A stretch of 64,000 nucleotides of DNA. It comes from Anarhynchus alexandrinus (lineage: Eukaryota > Chordata > Aves > Charadriiformes > Charadriidae). Under the pieces are notes generated by a model. The model made no database searches. It was not told the origin of the DNA and saw nothing but the letters and a program-made list of their open reading frames with translations. The stretch spans positions 1,888,813 to 1,952,812 of the forward strand of contig VUYV01000179.1 in NCBI GenBank assembly GCA_008711295.1, written 5' to 3'. Shown one piece after another: positions 1 to 11,605 of the stretch. The position numbers and the translations under genes were made by a program. The stretch's first letter is position 1. The number at the start of each line of letters is the position of its first letter.

Positions 1-2994
1 CTCAGACTCCTGCCCTGATGAGGAAGGCAGTGATCGCCCTCTTACCTCTAGCCTGAGCCAACACAGAGCCAAGACTGAGCCAGGCTTTGTCCTGTATGAC
101 CGACTGAGCCCTGCAACCAGGTCCCCACAGGTCCCAGCTCAGGGATACCATGCTGGGCGACCCTGCTTCTCCTTCAACTTTTTCTTAATTAAAGCTCCTC
201 TAATCAAATAGAGGTCTCCATTCTGCTTTGGGCATGGGTCAGGGACGCAAGAGCAGCCTGTTGCCTTCCCTTCACCACTGTGTCTCCCTGTCCGGTCAAA
301 CCAACTCAGCAAGAGACCGAATGCTTGATGGTCAAATGCCACTGACACCTGGGTTAGTTGGTGGCCACTCCCAGAGGTGGCATGTATCAGCAGGATTAGG
401 CCTTTAATCATAGTGTCCTTCATGGATTTCCATTGTCCCCCACAAATTCCTTTGTGGCTCTTTCCTACACTTCTCCTCCTGCTGCTTTGTCTCATTTAAA
501 ATTGGGCTGATTCCCATGGTCCATCCTCCAGGACAAGGCTGGGCTGTTGCAGAGATCCAGTCACTACCCAGTATGCTCAGCTCTTCTCTGGAAATCCTTT
601 CTCCATATCCTCAGCAGTGCACTGGAGGAAGTCACTCCGGAGGGCAGGCACACTCACGTCTGCCTCCAAACAGCCCCAGCACCATCTGGATCTCACCCAG
701 CTTGTCCAAGGATTCCAGCTCTGACTCCATGTTGGGTCTCTGCACCACAACTGCATTCTTGGGAAGGGTGCACCCACCCTGACATTGGGTTGCTGCAGCA
801 ACCATGCTTGACATCATCACCTTTCCCCATGTCCACCGCTGTCATGCAAGAGGTTGTGCAAGCCTCTGGCACTGTCAGGCAGCTGCATATTTTGATGCTG
901 GGGAGGGGACTCCTATTCAAAACCAGAATCACGAGGAGCAGATGTGTTGTGTCTCCAGAAGAGCAGGGTCAGAGGGCAGTACAATCTGCCTAGCACAGCA
1001 TCGAACGTGGAGCCGCAAAGCAAAACAAACAAGCAGAAGAAAGCCCATGGTCCCACGAGGTTGGAGTCTGCTGCCTCCAGGAGCAGAAAGAAGCAGGTGT
1101 AGGGCTGGCTTGGCGGCATCGGGATATTCTCCAAAGATATCCCTGGCTGCCTGCACAGGGTCTTGCTGCTCTGTTACAAAATCCTGCTTTCCTGCAGGAC
1201 TCCAGGGACGCAGCTGGGAGTAGAGTCACCATTCAGCCCACATACACCAGCAGAGTGGAGCCACTGTATGGACTCCATCCTCAAATGACTTTGGCATCCC
1301 TGTGGGAGGTGAGTCCTGGAGCTTGTGCCAGACCTCCTGGGTAGGTGTGAACAACACAACTCTTACTTTTGGTGGTAACTGTGGCCATTTTACAAGGGCA
1401 GAGTTTGGATGCCAGAATTCAAAGTTTTTTATCGGATGCCAGAAAACATGTCATTTCTATATTGATGCCTTTTATCCACCTGAGATGTTTCTAGGACAAG
1501 GGACATTGCCAGCTCACACCTTGTCATCAGGAGTGTCCTGATCTTCAGCATCCTTCCTAGTGCCCAGCCTTGCAGTTACTCAATTAGAGGAGAAACCCAG
1601 GGTTTATGATGTCATGTATACACCAGAATCCCTTGAATCTTCTAGCCTCTGGTTTGGTGCTTTATGCAAAAGAGGCAGATAAGCCTAAAACTTCAGTTAA
1701 ATGCCGTGCTTGTGAGGAAAACGAGGAAGGACTGACATGACTTTCAAATGCTTGAGATGGTTACTCCTGGAGCCTCCCTGCAATGCCTCAAGAAGTGTGT
1801 GAATTTTCAAGCAGGAATGTTTGTTGTTTCCACAGCATAAGCTTCTGGCTAGCTAAGCCCTGGGTTCTTCATTAACATGAAACATTAACAACTCCTCCTT
1901 TTGTAAAGCTGCAGAACCTCAGAGGGTTTTGGAGGCCAACGCAGGATCTGGAGGGCACCTTCCTGGGCAGCTGTCACCAGGTCTCGTCTCTGCTGAGGAA
2001 CATCCAGAGGGGAAAGAGAAGGGACTCAGCCTGACTCACAGGTGTGGAGAGCTACTCTAGACCCCCCACAGGAGGCAAAAGAAAGACAACCCTGCAGCTT
2101 CCTTCTTCCAGCCATGGATAAAGACCTTCCCTAGCCCCCTCAGACTCACCCTGCAGGGACAGAAAGATAAAGGGAGCAAGAATGAGTAGTTCAATATGCA
2201 ACAGAGCTGATAATGCCCAATGGCTCCACATGAATTTGTGCCTTGTGGTCAGACTCTGGTACAAGTTGGCTGCAAACTTGTAAAAACTTTATGACTCTTT
2301 TGCCATGAAATCTGGTGGAAGTTGGTCAAACACTTCAAGAAAAGTTGAAGTAGAGAAGGACACAGATGAAGGTGGTCCTCTCTTCCATGTGTATGCAGTG
2401 TGCTCACAGAAGTTATGTTTCCTTAGGAGACCAAGATAAAGCTACCTCCATGGCAGACACCCATGGAAACAAGCTCAGTAGAGACAGGGGAGTTGGGAGC
2501 AGGGACAGAAAGCCAGAGCCTTTAGCCAAGAGCAACAGGTTATTCAAGTCTGGGATGAGGTTACACCCAAGAGACAAGATGGACAGCATGACGCATTCAT
2601 GTTTCTCAACACCACCCTACTCCCAGGCCTGCTTCACACCACGCCGACCCAGTCAAGCTGCTTGGGAATTTTCCAGACAAACATTTTTTCCCATCAGAAT
2701 ATGCAGATTTGTGGAACACTGATCATTTCACAGAAAACATTGCATTCGGTGAACCTCTGATGGAGCACAGGCAGGGAGATGTTTCCACTGGACAAAACAA
2801 ATTTCCATTGGGAGCCTGACTGCTAGTTCATGTGATAGCCTGAGGAAGTCCCTACAAACCGACTTGTCCATACTTCCAGGGAGCCAGACTTGTAGATTTG
2901 CAGTCGGGATCCCAGGTTATCCTGGCAGATGACTCGATGAGCTTAAGGCTTCTACAAAAGTCTCTCTGATAGCTTCTGGTGAAATACTGGGATA
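1..2994. other. Unique non-coding DNA, no gene seen
   Basis: No repeat or gene is recognised. Reading frames between about 500 and 1,230 overlap in several frames on both strands with no shared coding signal, so I treat them as chance. Two more AT-rich blocks stand out, about 1590-1720 and 1800-1910. The first contains a CRE/ATF-like TGATGTCAT at 1607-1615 and the second a forkhead-like TGTTTGTT near 1819. Neither is enough to call an element. Confidence 0.6.
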
Positions 2995-3100
2995 AGCTTG
3001 GCAGTTCGTGACTTTGGGGCAGCACATTACAGGTTCAATCCCAATTCACATTATCTCCAGGCTGTTGGACTGTCCTTTGGTAAGCTTCAGTGCCCCATCA
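2995..3100 (+). repeat. Possible diverged MIR-type SINE
   Basis: The stretch has a tRNA-like B-box, GGTTCAATCCC, near 3036-3046. About 35 bases later a segment resembles the MIR core (a CTTTGGTAAGCTTCAGTGCCCCATC-like order with several mismatches). The order B-box then core is that of MIR, but the A-box is not convincing. It could be chance similarity; an alignment to a MIR profile would settle it. Confidence 0.25.
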
Positions 3101-4888
3101 GCCAGGCAGCCCAAGGAGCCATCCAACCAAATGGCCTAGGTAGACCTAAATCTGGTTGGACTGCCTGAGGTCATTGCTCCTTCTTTTAACCTTAGAAATC
3201 CCTGCAGCCACCATCTGAAACCAGCACAGTTCTTGTTGGCTTGAAATAGCAGCTTTAAAACTAGCAAGAATCACACCAGCTCCAGTCCACAGTGCTGGGT
3301 CCTGGGGTCTGTGTTCGAGTTTGGAAGCACTTGGATTTGGCATGCCCTCAGGCAAAAATGTTAGGAGATTTCCATTTGAAAGGCAAAATACGTGTTTCTG
3401 TAGTCAGTGAGGACATAAATGAAATTTACCCTTCCAAGAAATTTCTAGTGCTGATGATACTTATGCTCTAACAGCCCAGAACCCTTCAAACTCATCTGTT
3501 AGCCATGCCTTTCTATGAGATATATGGTCCCACCAAGCTATATTTCTAACATGGTAGGAGAAGTCCACTTTTTCCTGATCTCAGGGCCCAGGATTAGCAA
3601 CTCTGGCCAACAATTTCATGCGTACAGGTGCAGCACAGGTGAGGGGACAGTGACCCACAACCATTAGTTGTGGGAAACTTGGGAATTAACACATTCAAGG
3701 TGGTCCGTGCACGGAGTCTTTCTCTTCTGCAGAACTCCTGCACCATTTATTGGCCTTGATAGCCCTGATGTGCGGAATGGAAATTTTTTTACTCTAGATC
3801 TTCATCTCATTTGTTGCAGGTATTGGCAGATACAGTGACTAAAGCAGAAAAAGACAGGTTATTCTCAGTTAGAAGTCTTTAATGACATTACTGGCAATAT
3901 AACAGTGACATTCCTGAGAAATCTGCAATCTCCACTTGCCATTTTTCTTACACTTATGATTTCCTTTGCATTGAGGAACATGTTCAATAGCACTGACCTG
4001 CAGCTTTTTGACTGCAGACCCCACAAGGAAGCTGAGCCGGCATATCGAAAAAAACAGCAGAACAATTACGAACAGACACCTCAATTACGTCTGATAACAC
4101 CAACTGACTCTCCAGAAACCAGACATTCCCAAGGGAGGAAAGGCACCAGCTCCCTGCACCAAAGAAACACCAGACTCTACCCTGATGTGGAGAGTGGCAG
4201 AGGATTTTCATGGGCTTGGAAGAGCGTTTGGTGCCAACGGGAGGAGGTTTTTGAGTTTGCAGATTAAAACGCAGAGGATTCATCTGGGGGTGTTACATGC
4301 TGCCTTGCAGCCAGAGCAGGCTTATAGCTTCTCCCATGGGATAAAGAGTTGGTGCCTTCCCTCAGGAGAGAAGATGAAGTGGATGGAGATGAGAAAAAGG
4401 AGTGGAGCACAAGTCCAGGAGAGCCAGGCTTGCTCCTCCCGCTGCTGTTGCTGAAGGGGACAGGATTGCCAAGAGAGATGGCAGTCACTTCCCCTCTCAC
4501 CCCCCCTCCAAATCCCTTAGCCACGGTGCCAGATAAGAACTCATGCTTGAATAGGCTGGTGACCCAATTAAAGGGGCCCAGGAGGGACACAACATTATTT
4601 CAGATTTTAGGCTAGACAGAACAAGAGAATAATGAAAAACTGTAAATGAATATTAAGGGAGCAGTGGGACAAGACGTGAAATTCACTGTTCGTTTTGGGA
4701 TGCCATCCCAGAAGCTGTGACTACAGTGGGTTACTCACTCCCTCATACTCTGCATTTGATAACAGATCAGGGAACACTGCACAGTTATGGTGTTATGGAT
4801 AACTCCAGGAAGCATCTCAGATCATATATTAATCAATTCTGAGGTGTGTATCTACACATACCGTCTATATACACATATATTCACATGT
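3101..4888. other. Unique non-coding DNA, no gene seen
   Basis: No known repeat or gene is recognised. There is a small perfect hairpin at 3654-3674 (8-bp stem CCCACAAC/GTTGTGGG, 5-base loop). A minus-strand open stretch at 3869-4084 would give a hydrophobic N-terminus and a few cysteines, but it begins at TTG directly after a TAA and has no ATG. Confidence 0.55.
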
Positions 4889-5505
4889 CTCAGAATCATT
4901 GAACATTTTAGATTGGAAGGTACCTCTGGAGGTCTCCGGTCCAACCTCCTGCTCAAAGCAGGGTTAGTTAGCTCAGGTTCCTCAGGGTCTTCTCCAGCTG
5001 GGTTTTCAATATCTTCAAGGATGTTAATTCCCCCACCTCTCAGTGCCATGGTCCAGTGTTTGACCATCCTCATGGGGAAGAATTGTGTCCTGGTATCTAA
5101 CTGGAAATTCCCTCGTTACAGCTTGTGCCCACTGCATGTTGTCCTTCCACTGTCCACCTCCAAGATGAGTCTCCTCTATCTTCTCTACACTCTCCCATTA
5201 GGTAGCTCTAAACAGCAATAAGGTACCATCTTCCCCTACCTCTCTGCCTGCTGAGCAAACCCTGCTCTCCCAGCCTCTCCTTGTGTCTCATGAACTCTAG
5301 CCCCCTCATCAACTCAATAGCCTCCACGGGGTGTCTGTCTCACCAGGAAGACCAAATAGGACACAGTAGCTGGATGTGTCTCACAAGTATTGAACAGAAG
5401 GAGATAATCACTTCCCTCAACCTGCACTCTTGCTTTTACAGGGTTATTTGTGGCTCATCACTGCAAGAGCACACTGCTGGCTAATGTCCACCAAGATCCC
5501 CAGGA
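4889..5505 (-). mobile_element. CR1 non-LTR retrotransposon, 5'-truncated, antisense
   Basis: Read on the minus strand this is the end of CR1: the last part of ORF2 followed by the short 3' end. On the plus strand it opens with the antisense of the CR1 3' tail (TCAGAATCATTGAACATTT, then GATTGGAAGGTACCTCTGGAGG) and runs through the familiar antisense blocks CCTCCTGCTCAAAGCAGGG, GGGGAAGAATTGTGTCCTGG and ATAATCACTTCCCTCAACCTG, to GCTGGCTAATGTCCACCAAG near the right end. CR1 copies by target-primed reverse transcription and is usually 5'-truncated, as here. The reading frame is broken by many changes, so it is inactive and fairly old. Confidence 0.92.
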
Positions 5506-6672
5506 CCTTTTATGCAAATTTTGGTTTGGTTTTTTTTTGTTTGTTTACCCAGGAGACTCATGGACAACTGTTCATTTATATCCATATGCACTGTCTACAT
5601 CCACCTCTAAACCAAAGAAACAGGGTGGTTGCAGTTGCTCCCTGCAGAGGGATTCAGGGATCCTTCCCATTCTTCTGCTGGGAAATGCCCTTCCCACTGT
5701 CCCTTCTCCCACTGCTCCCACCACAAGAAAACACACAGAAACCCCCAAACAAAGCCAGGGCAGGACAGCCAATTACCCTGTTTTGATGTCTCTTTGCAAA
5801 CGAGGGCCTTGCAGGTCAACTATCCATATGGCCAGTCACATTTGTTGAGCTTAAGTACTTTCTCAAGGGCTTAGACCTTCCCATTTTACTCTGTAAAATG
5901 AGGCTGTGTACTTTTTCGTTACAAAAGGTCAAATAGATCCTTCACGCCCCTTGAACAAGCGACAAATGATCTAATTAACTTGGACTATCTCCATACTGCC
6001 AAAGCCACCCTCTCCAGGAAGCAGTTTCTGGTTTCCAGGCTAAATGCTGTGGGCTTTTGTCTATACTATTTGCCTGGAACAGACTAACCACATCCACTCT
6101 GAACTGTGCTTGTTGCAAGTCTTTTTCGGGTCCCCTGGTCCTTTTGTGCACAAAATGAAATTATTCTTTTTTTTCCAGTTCAAAGACCTTGTGAGGGCTG
6201 TGTCACAATCCACCAGAGTGGTATCCAGGGTATATGTTGAGTGCCCTTGGACAAAACTGTGGGCATATGGGTATGGCAGATGGTGCAAGACATGCTGGGA
6301 TAGAGCTGGAGGACACCCTGTTGGTTGGCCAGAGCCAGTCTACAAGTTGGATGCTTTTAGCCATGATGCCCTAATGAGGCAGCAAGGCATATGCAATGAG
6401 GTCACGGGCTGCATGCGGCCCCCAGCCACAGGTTCCTCAGCCCCAGCGTGAGCCCAGCTCTGACAAACATGGGCCAGGACAGCACTTCCCCATGATCAGG
6501 TTATTCTGTCAGTGCTCATGATAAGTCGCAGCTCGCAGTCATCACCATGCTCAGTGGGTTGCTGGTCTCACTCCAGGGACTAGTTTCCTACCTCAAGGAC
6601 AACCTCAGTAGCTACATCTACTGCTGGAAGATCAGCCCCAAGCCTGGCTGTCCCAGAGGTCCTGGCAATGCA
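5506..6672. other. Unique DNA with a weak MIR-like patch
   Basis: T-rich simple sequence occupies about 5520-5550 beside the CR1 5' end. At 5830-5915 a CCAGTCAC...TCTGTAAAATGAGGC order recalls the tail of a MIR SINE (GCAAGTCAC...CATCTGTAAAATGGGG), at low confidence. The rest is unremarkable. Position 6672/6673 is the left junction of the duplicated segment that follows and is interpreted as the empty site of a CR1 insertion. Confidence 0.45.
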
Positions 6673-7740
6673 CACATGGGGTGCATACATGCTCTGTAGG
6701 GCACCTACACGCCATTACTTTTCCTGTCACTGTGTGGCATGGAGATACAGCTGGTCTTCTAGGCAGTTGAGCATCTGCCCCTCACCTCTTCCACAAGACA
6801 AACCATTCCCTCCTGCAATTGCCTTCCTACCCCCAAACATGGCATTTACCTTTCTCTTAAAGTTGGCAAGCCCGTATTACTCAAGGTCAGGCTGTTTAAA
6901 CACAAGCCACAGTGTTTGTCTTGCCTTTTTTGTCAAGGAGGCAGTTTCAGAATGTACAGCACTTCCTCTTCTGAGACATTTGAGGACGGAGGCTGTGACC
7001 TTTGGCTGCTGTTTGGGTTCAGCAGCACAGGCAGCAATCCCAGGGGTGAGTGGGTTGAAAAAGAAAAGCCCTTTTCCTCCCCCTCTATCTCTTTATGGAC
7101 AAACTCAGACCAAAGCAAGCAGCCAGCTGCGGGTGAAACACATGGCTTGGACACTGCAAGGAAGACCTTCTCCGTGCAGACCACAGCTGAAGAAGTAAAG
7201 TGGCCCAGCACTGGCTCAAGCACAGGGATAAAGCCTCAGCCCATCCTCTGAGCCTCGGCAACATTTAGATTCAATATCTGGCTTTTGTATGGCTAAAAGT
7301 AAAGGAAATTAATCCCAACGGAAAGTCCTTGCACGTAAATATGAAATAGTGCCTACCACAATGTAGCATTTCCGCCCAAGATGTCCTGCCTGGGTATTGG
7401 CCAAGCAGCACATGTAAACCAGAGTGAACTCAAGGGATGGTTTAACTCATTATAAGTGAATGCATTAAACCACCCTCAGATGCCTCCTTAGTGCAACTTG
7501 TCAGGAGACGTTATACACACTAAAGAGAAGAGAAGCAAAGTTATGACCAGAGTGCTGGATCCTGGACTCCCAACTCCTCTGTTCTTGGTGTCTATCTCCT
7601 GATAAAGTAGAAACACCTCCAATCTAAGAGTATTTTATGCTACCTGGTAAAATTGCACTTGGGCACATAGAAACCCACAGCTCTGCACGCTGGGTCAGCC
7701 CTCTTCCTCCAAAGGCTTCTGATATCTAAACTTTAAAATA
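6673..7740. repeat. Direct duplication, left copy (1,068 bp)
   Basis: This segment recurs at 8089-9156 with a constant offset of 1,416 bases. I see one difference, G at 7156 against A at 8572. It stops exactly at the edge of an N gap. No coding gene is recognised inside; reading frames here simply appear twice. Near-identity plus termination at a gap points to one genomic segment assembled twice from two alleles rather than a true tandem duplication. Confidence 0.95.
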
Positions 7741-7894
7741 NNNNNNNNNNNNNNNNNNNNNNNNNNNNNNNNNNNNNNNNNNNNNNNNNNNNNNNNNNNN
7801 NNNNNNNNNNNNNNNNNNNNNNNNNNNNNNNNNNNNNNNNNNNNNNNNNNNNNNNNNNNNNNNNNNNNNNNNNNNNNNNNNNNNNNNNNNNNNN
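7741..7894. other. Assembly gap (154 N)
   Basis: Unresolved bases lie between the left copy of the duplication and a CR1 fragment. The CR1 to its right points leftward, so its 3' part should lie in this gap. From the middle of the reverse transcriptase to the CR1 3' end normally takes well over 1 kb, so 154 is likely an underestimate of the missing length. Confidence 0.97.
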
Positions 7895-8088
7895 TCAGCA
7901 GAGTTTCCAGGAGGATCTGCTCCATGATCTTGCCAGGCACAGAGGTGAGACTGACTGGCCTGTAGTTCCCCGGGTCTTCCTTATTTCCCTTTTTGAAAAT
8001 GGGGGTTATGTTTCCCCTTTTCCAGTCATCAGGAACCTCGCCAGACTGCCACGACTTCTCAAATATGATGGCTAGTGGCTTAGGTATG
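7895..8088 (-). mobile_element. CR1 ORF2 reverse-transcriptase fragment, antisense
   Basis: Translated on the minus strand it gives typical CR1 reverse-transcriptase sequence: [20 protein letters not shown], then [20 protein letters not shown] and [18 protein letters not shown], with no stop or frameshift. This is the N-terminal part of the RT domain, before the catalytic FADD box. The match ends at 8088, exactly where the duplicated segment starts, which marks the element's 5' truncation point. An open frame suggests a recent insertion. The rest of the element runs into the gap on the left. Confidence 0.93.
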
Positions 8089-9156
8089 CACATGGGGTGC
8101 ATACATGCTCTGTAGGGCACCTACACGCCATTACTTTTCCTGTCACTGTGTGGCATGGAGATACAGCTGGTCTTCTAGGCAGTTGAGCATCTGCCCCTCA
8201 CCTCTTCCACAAGACAAACCATTCCCTCCTGCAATTGCCTTCCTACCCCCAAACATGGCATTTACCTTTCTCTTAAAGTTGGCAAGCCCGTATTACTCAA
8301 GGTCAGGCTGTTTAAACACAAGCCACAGTGTTTGTCTTGCCTTTTTTGTCAAGGAGGCAGTTTCAGAATGTACAGCACTTCCTCTTCTGAGACATTTGAG
8401 GACGGAGGCTGTGACCTTTGGCTGCTGTTTGGGTTCAGCAGCACAGGCAGCAATCCCAGGGGTGAGTGGGTTGAAAAAGAAAAGCCCTTTTCCTCCCCCT
8501 CTATCTCTTTATGGACAAACTCAGACCAAAGCAAGCAGCCAGCTGCGGGTGAAACACATGGCTTGGACACTACAAGGAAGACCTTCTCCGTGCAGACCAC
8601 AGCTGAAGAAGTAAAGTGGCCCAGCACTGGCTCAAGCACAGGGATAAAGCCTCAGCCCATCCTCTGAGCCTCGGCAACATTTAGATTCAATATCTGGCTT
8701 TTGTATGGCTAAAAGTAAAGGAAATTAATCCCAACGGAAAGTCCTTGCACGTAAATATGAAATAGTGCCTACCACAATGTAGCATTTCCGCCCAAGATGT
8801 CCTGCCTGGGTATTGGCCAAGCAGCACATGTAAACCAGAGTGAACTCAAGGGATGGTTTAACTCATTATAAGTGAATGCATTAAACCACCCTCAGATGCC
8901 TCCTTAGTGCAACTTGTCAGGAGACGTTATACACACTAAAGAGAAGAGAAGCAAAGTTATGACCAGAGTGCTGGATCCTGGACTCCCAACTCCTCTGTTC
9001 TTGGTGTCTATCTCCTGATAAAGTAGAAACACCTCCAATCTAAGAGTATTTTATGCTACCTGGTAAAATTGCACTTGGGCACATAGAAACCCACAGCTCT
9101 GCACGCTGGGTCAGCCCTCTTCCTCCAAAGGCTTCTGATATCTAAACTTTAAAATA
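8089..9156. repeat. Direct duplication, right copy (1,068 bp)
   Basis: Second copy of 6673-7740. It starts abruptly at the CR1 5' end and continues without a break into unique DNA at 9157, whereas the left copy continues leftward into unique DNA. That arrangement (unique, D, gap, CR1, D, unique) is what results from placing an empty and a CR1-filled allele side by side. Confidence 0.95.
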
Positions 9157-9892
9157 CATTACATGCAGCGCTGTTTATTACAGGCTGCAGCTATTCCAAA
9201 TTTCCATCCGTTATTAGACAGTTCAGTATGTGGCCTATGAACTTCATGCCTCTGAATCCTAATAACATCCTTTAGCTCATAACAGGCTAATTGACGCCAC
9301 ATTCGCAGCGAGCAGCTCCCATGCTACCCCTGCATCAAAGGTTAACGAGTTGGAAACTTGTGGGGTTTCTTATCTGAGCAGCGGAAGAGGCATCTCAGAG
9401 TTTTGGATAGGAATGTTTCTGTTTAGCTCTTGGGAAGGTAAACATAAAGGTAACTACTGAATCAAAGTGTTTCATTGTCAGCCTAAGGGACAGGAGGTCT
9501 CAACTGATTTGAAGCTGGTGTGTCCTAGTGGAGTACTTGGGACTGGCCTCTATATGTAAGAAACACCACCTTCAGTGCTGCCCAGTTGTGGCTTCCCTGA
9601 TGATGCTCAGAGGCAGCGCAGGGACTCACTACCCCCAATGGGATGATGTTGCCCAGAGTGTGGACACCAAGGATGGAGAAAAATTCTTCTTCCCCTCCAA
9701 ACTCCAGCCTGTCTTTTGTATTCTCACCTCCAGACTTCAGACCCTCCAGCTGCAAATCTGCAAGAGCTGTCACAAGCACAACTAACCAGCCTCCTGTCTT
9801 ACCTTATGGACAAAGTCATCTCTCACTTTTGGCTCTTAACAGGGCAGCTCTCAGGCAGGTGCACACCTCGGCTTGTCCAGAGCTATCTGTTG
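9157..9892. other. Unique DNA; 9157-9480 AT-rich, possible conserved element
   Basis: No gene is seen. The first 320 bases are free of recognisable repeats and rich in homeodomain-type cores (TTATTA, CTAATTGACG near 9287, CTAATAAC near 9259). That texture is typical of vertebrate conserved non-coding elements, but I cannot test conservation. The rest is ordinary unique DNA up to the CR1. Confidence 0.4.
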
Positions 9893-10053
9893 TTGAGGCC
9901 CCATCCCTGGAGGTGTTCAAGGCCAGGCTGGACGTGGCCTTGGGCAACCTGGTCTAGTGGGAGGTGTCCCTGCCTATGGCAGGGGGGTTGGAACTCGATG
10001 ATCTTCAAGGTCCTTTCCAACCTAAACCATTCTATGATTCTATGATTCTATGA
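9893..10053 (+). mobile_element. CR1 3' end, sense
   Basis: It carries the diagnostic bird CR1 3' end: CCCTGGAGGTGTTCAAGGCC (end of ORF2), a stop, GGAGGTGTCCCTGCC, GATGATCTTCAAGGTCC, CCAACCTAAACCATTCTATG, and the tail repeat ATTCTATG to 10053. Only about 160 bp remain, so this is a strongly 5'-truncated copy. The well-kept tail suggests a moderately young insertion. Confidence 0.95.
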
Positions 10054-11605
10054 AATGTCCTCCTTGGCCCTGTGGAGGGAAGCCAGATGGGGAAGCTGAT
10101 GTTAATTTGCAGCTGCAGCAAAGCAGAGACTCGTAGCCGTCAAAACAGTGAGCACCAGCATCGTGACTTCCCTCTTCCCTTGTGATCTGTGGGAAACGGG
10201 AGGAGAGCCAGGCGGTACATGGGGAGACTCGACAGCCTGGAGCTTCCCAGGCACAGGCGCCTCTTTCTTTGCCTCAATAGGTCACCCACTGGTAGCTGAA
10301 GGGAACATACTAAGCCTTTAAAGGTCACCAAGTTGAACTGGGTTAGCATGGACCACAGACAGCACACAGCACAGTTCATGGCCCAGCTTGCTATGGTCAC
10401 GTCCTTAAATTAGGGTGGCAGTTTCCATCCCTGCTGATTCCCCTGTATTCCCCACTGGGAAGCCAGTTTTACAAGGAAATGAAAACCTACCTCAAGCCCC
10501 TATTTTTCGTGACTGAAGCACAAGTCCTATTAAAGATACTTGAGGCCAAAGATCACAACAAGCTGCCTTAAAAACCAGCACACTTGCTAATGGCATTGTG
10601 CAAACACCAACATGGATGGAATCTGTGGCTTCACAGCACCAAGTCTTTGCAGAAAAACCTGCTGAATGTATTGCTGCCTGCTTCATCCTTCCCCACCCAT
10701 CATCACCTAGTGCAACTGCTTTGTCCTCTCAGTTTCAACCAGCACAGCTTTCAAAACCACCACACTTGCTGTTCTTCTTGTTGTTTGCCTATTTTTCAGG
10801 TGGATCAGCTCTCATAACCGCATCTTTGCCTGACTGTACAGTTGACAGACAGAGAGAAGATGGTACGGACACAACTTGGGATGGGCACTGGGAAAGGAGT
10901 GCATATTTATGTTTTACTAGTACTGCGGCACTCATGCTAAGTAGGTATAAGGGCAGGCAAATGTCTTCAGGTCCCAAAGGTGCTGCATGGTCTGCCCGAT
11001 GCTTCTGGTCCACACAAGGCTGGGGAAGAAGGCAACAGCATCTTCTCATGTGCCTCACCTATAAAAAAAGTACTTGCTCAAAACCGCAAATGAAGAAATA
11101 AGAAAGCTTGGTCTTAGCCTTGCTGAGATTAGTTTTGTGGATTAGGATCGAGAAAATAATGAGATGTCCATCACAACCAGACTTGTTGCAGGTGTCTAAA
11201 CTCTAAGATAGATGCAGTTAGACCTATCTACAACAGCCAGTTCCCATTGAATCCAGAAACTCCCACTGTAGAGGATCCACAGCTGATTTGCAGGTGCAGG
11301 TTAAAGAACCGCTTTGACTTGGTATTAGAAGGTTTGGAGAGCATGGTGAGCATGGAATATTAAGCACAAAGGGATGGCACAAACAGTTTCTAAGCCATTT
11401 TATGTATCGTCTCTGTGGAGGTGACTTACCCCCTACCTGCACAAAGCCTCTGGCTAGTAATTCATCTTAGCATCATATCCACCAGAAGACAGGAGAAATT
11501 CCTACAGCATACCACCAAAGCTCCCACATCATCCTCACAAGCCTTGAGACCTAAAAAGTAATGGGGGCCCTAACCTACCATCAGGTATTCAGGTAGAAAA
11601 ATGTT
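10054..11605. other. Unique non-coding DNA, no gene seen
   Basis: No repeat or gene is recognised. Short reading frames on both strands between 10584 and 11101 overlap one another and show no family resemblance. Confidence 0.6.

Noticed and set aside
2995..3060. tRNA gene suggested by a GGTTCAATCCC B-box
   Set aside because: No cloverleaf forms and the A-box is poor; at most a decayed tRNA-derived SINE.
3869..4084. Minus-strand open stretch resembling a small secreted cysteine-rich peptide (hydrophobic start, CKGNHKCKKNGKW, CHC)
   Set aside because: It begins at TTG immediately after a TAA stop and has no ATG, no convincing splice acceptor and only four cysteines after the hydrophobic part. 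No family match is recognised.
6668..7251. Frames of 176 and 111 codons that recur at 8105-8667
   Set aside because: They recur only because the DNA is duplicated, probably by assembly; repetition is not evidence of selection. No domain is recognised.
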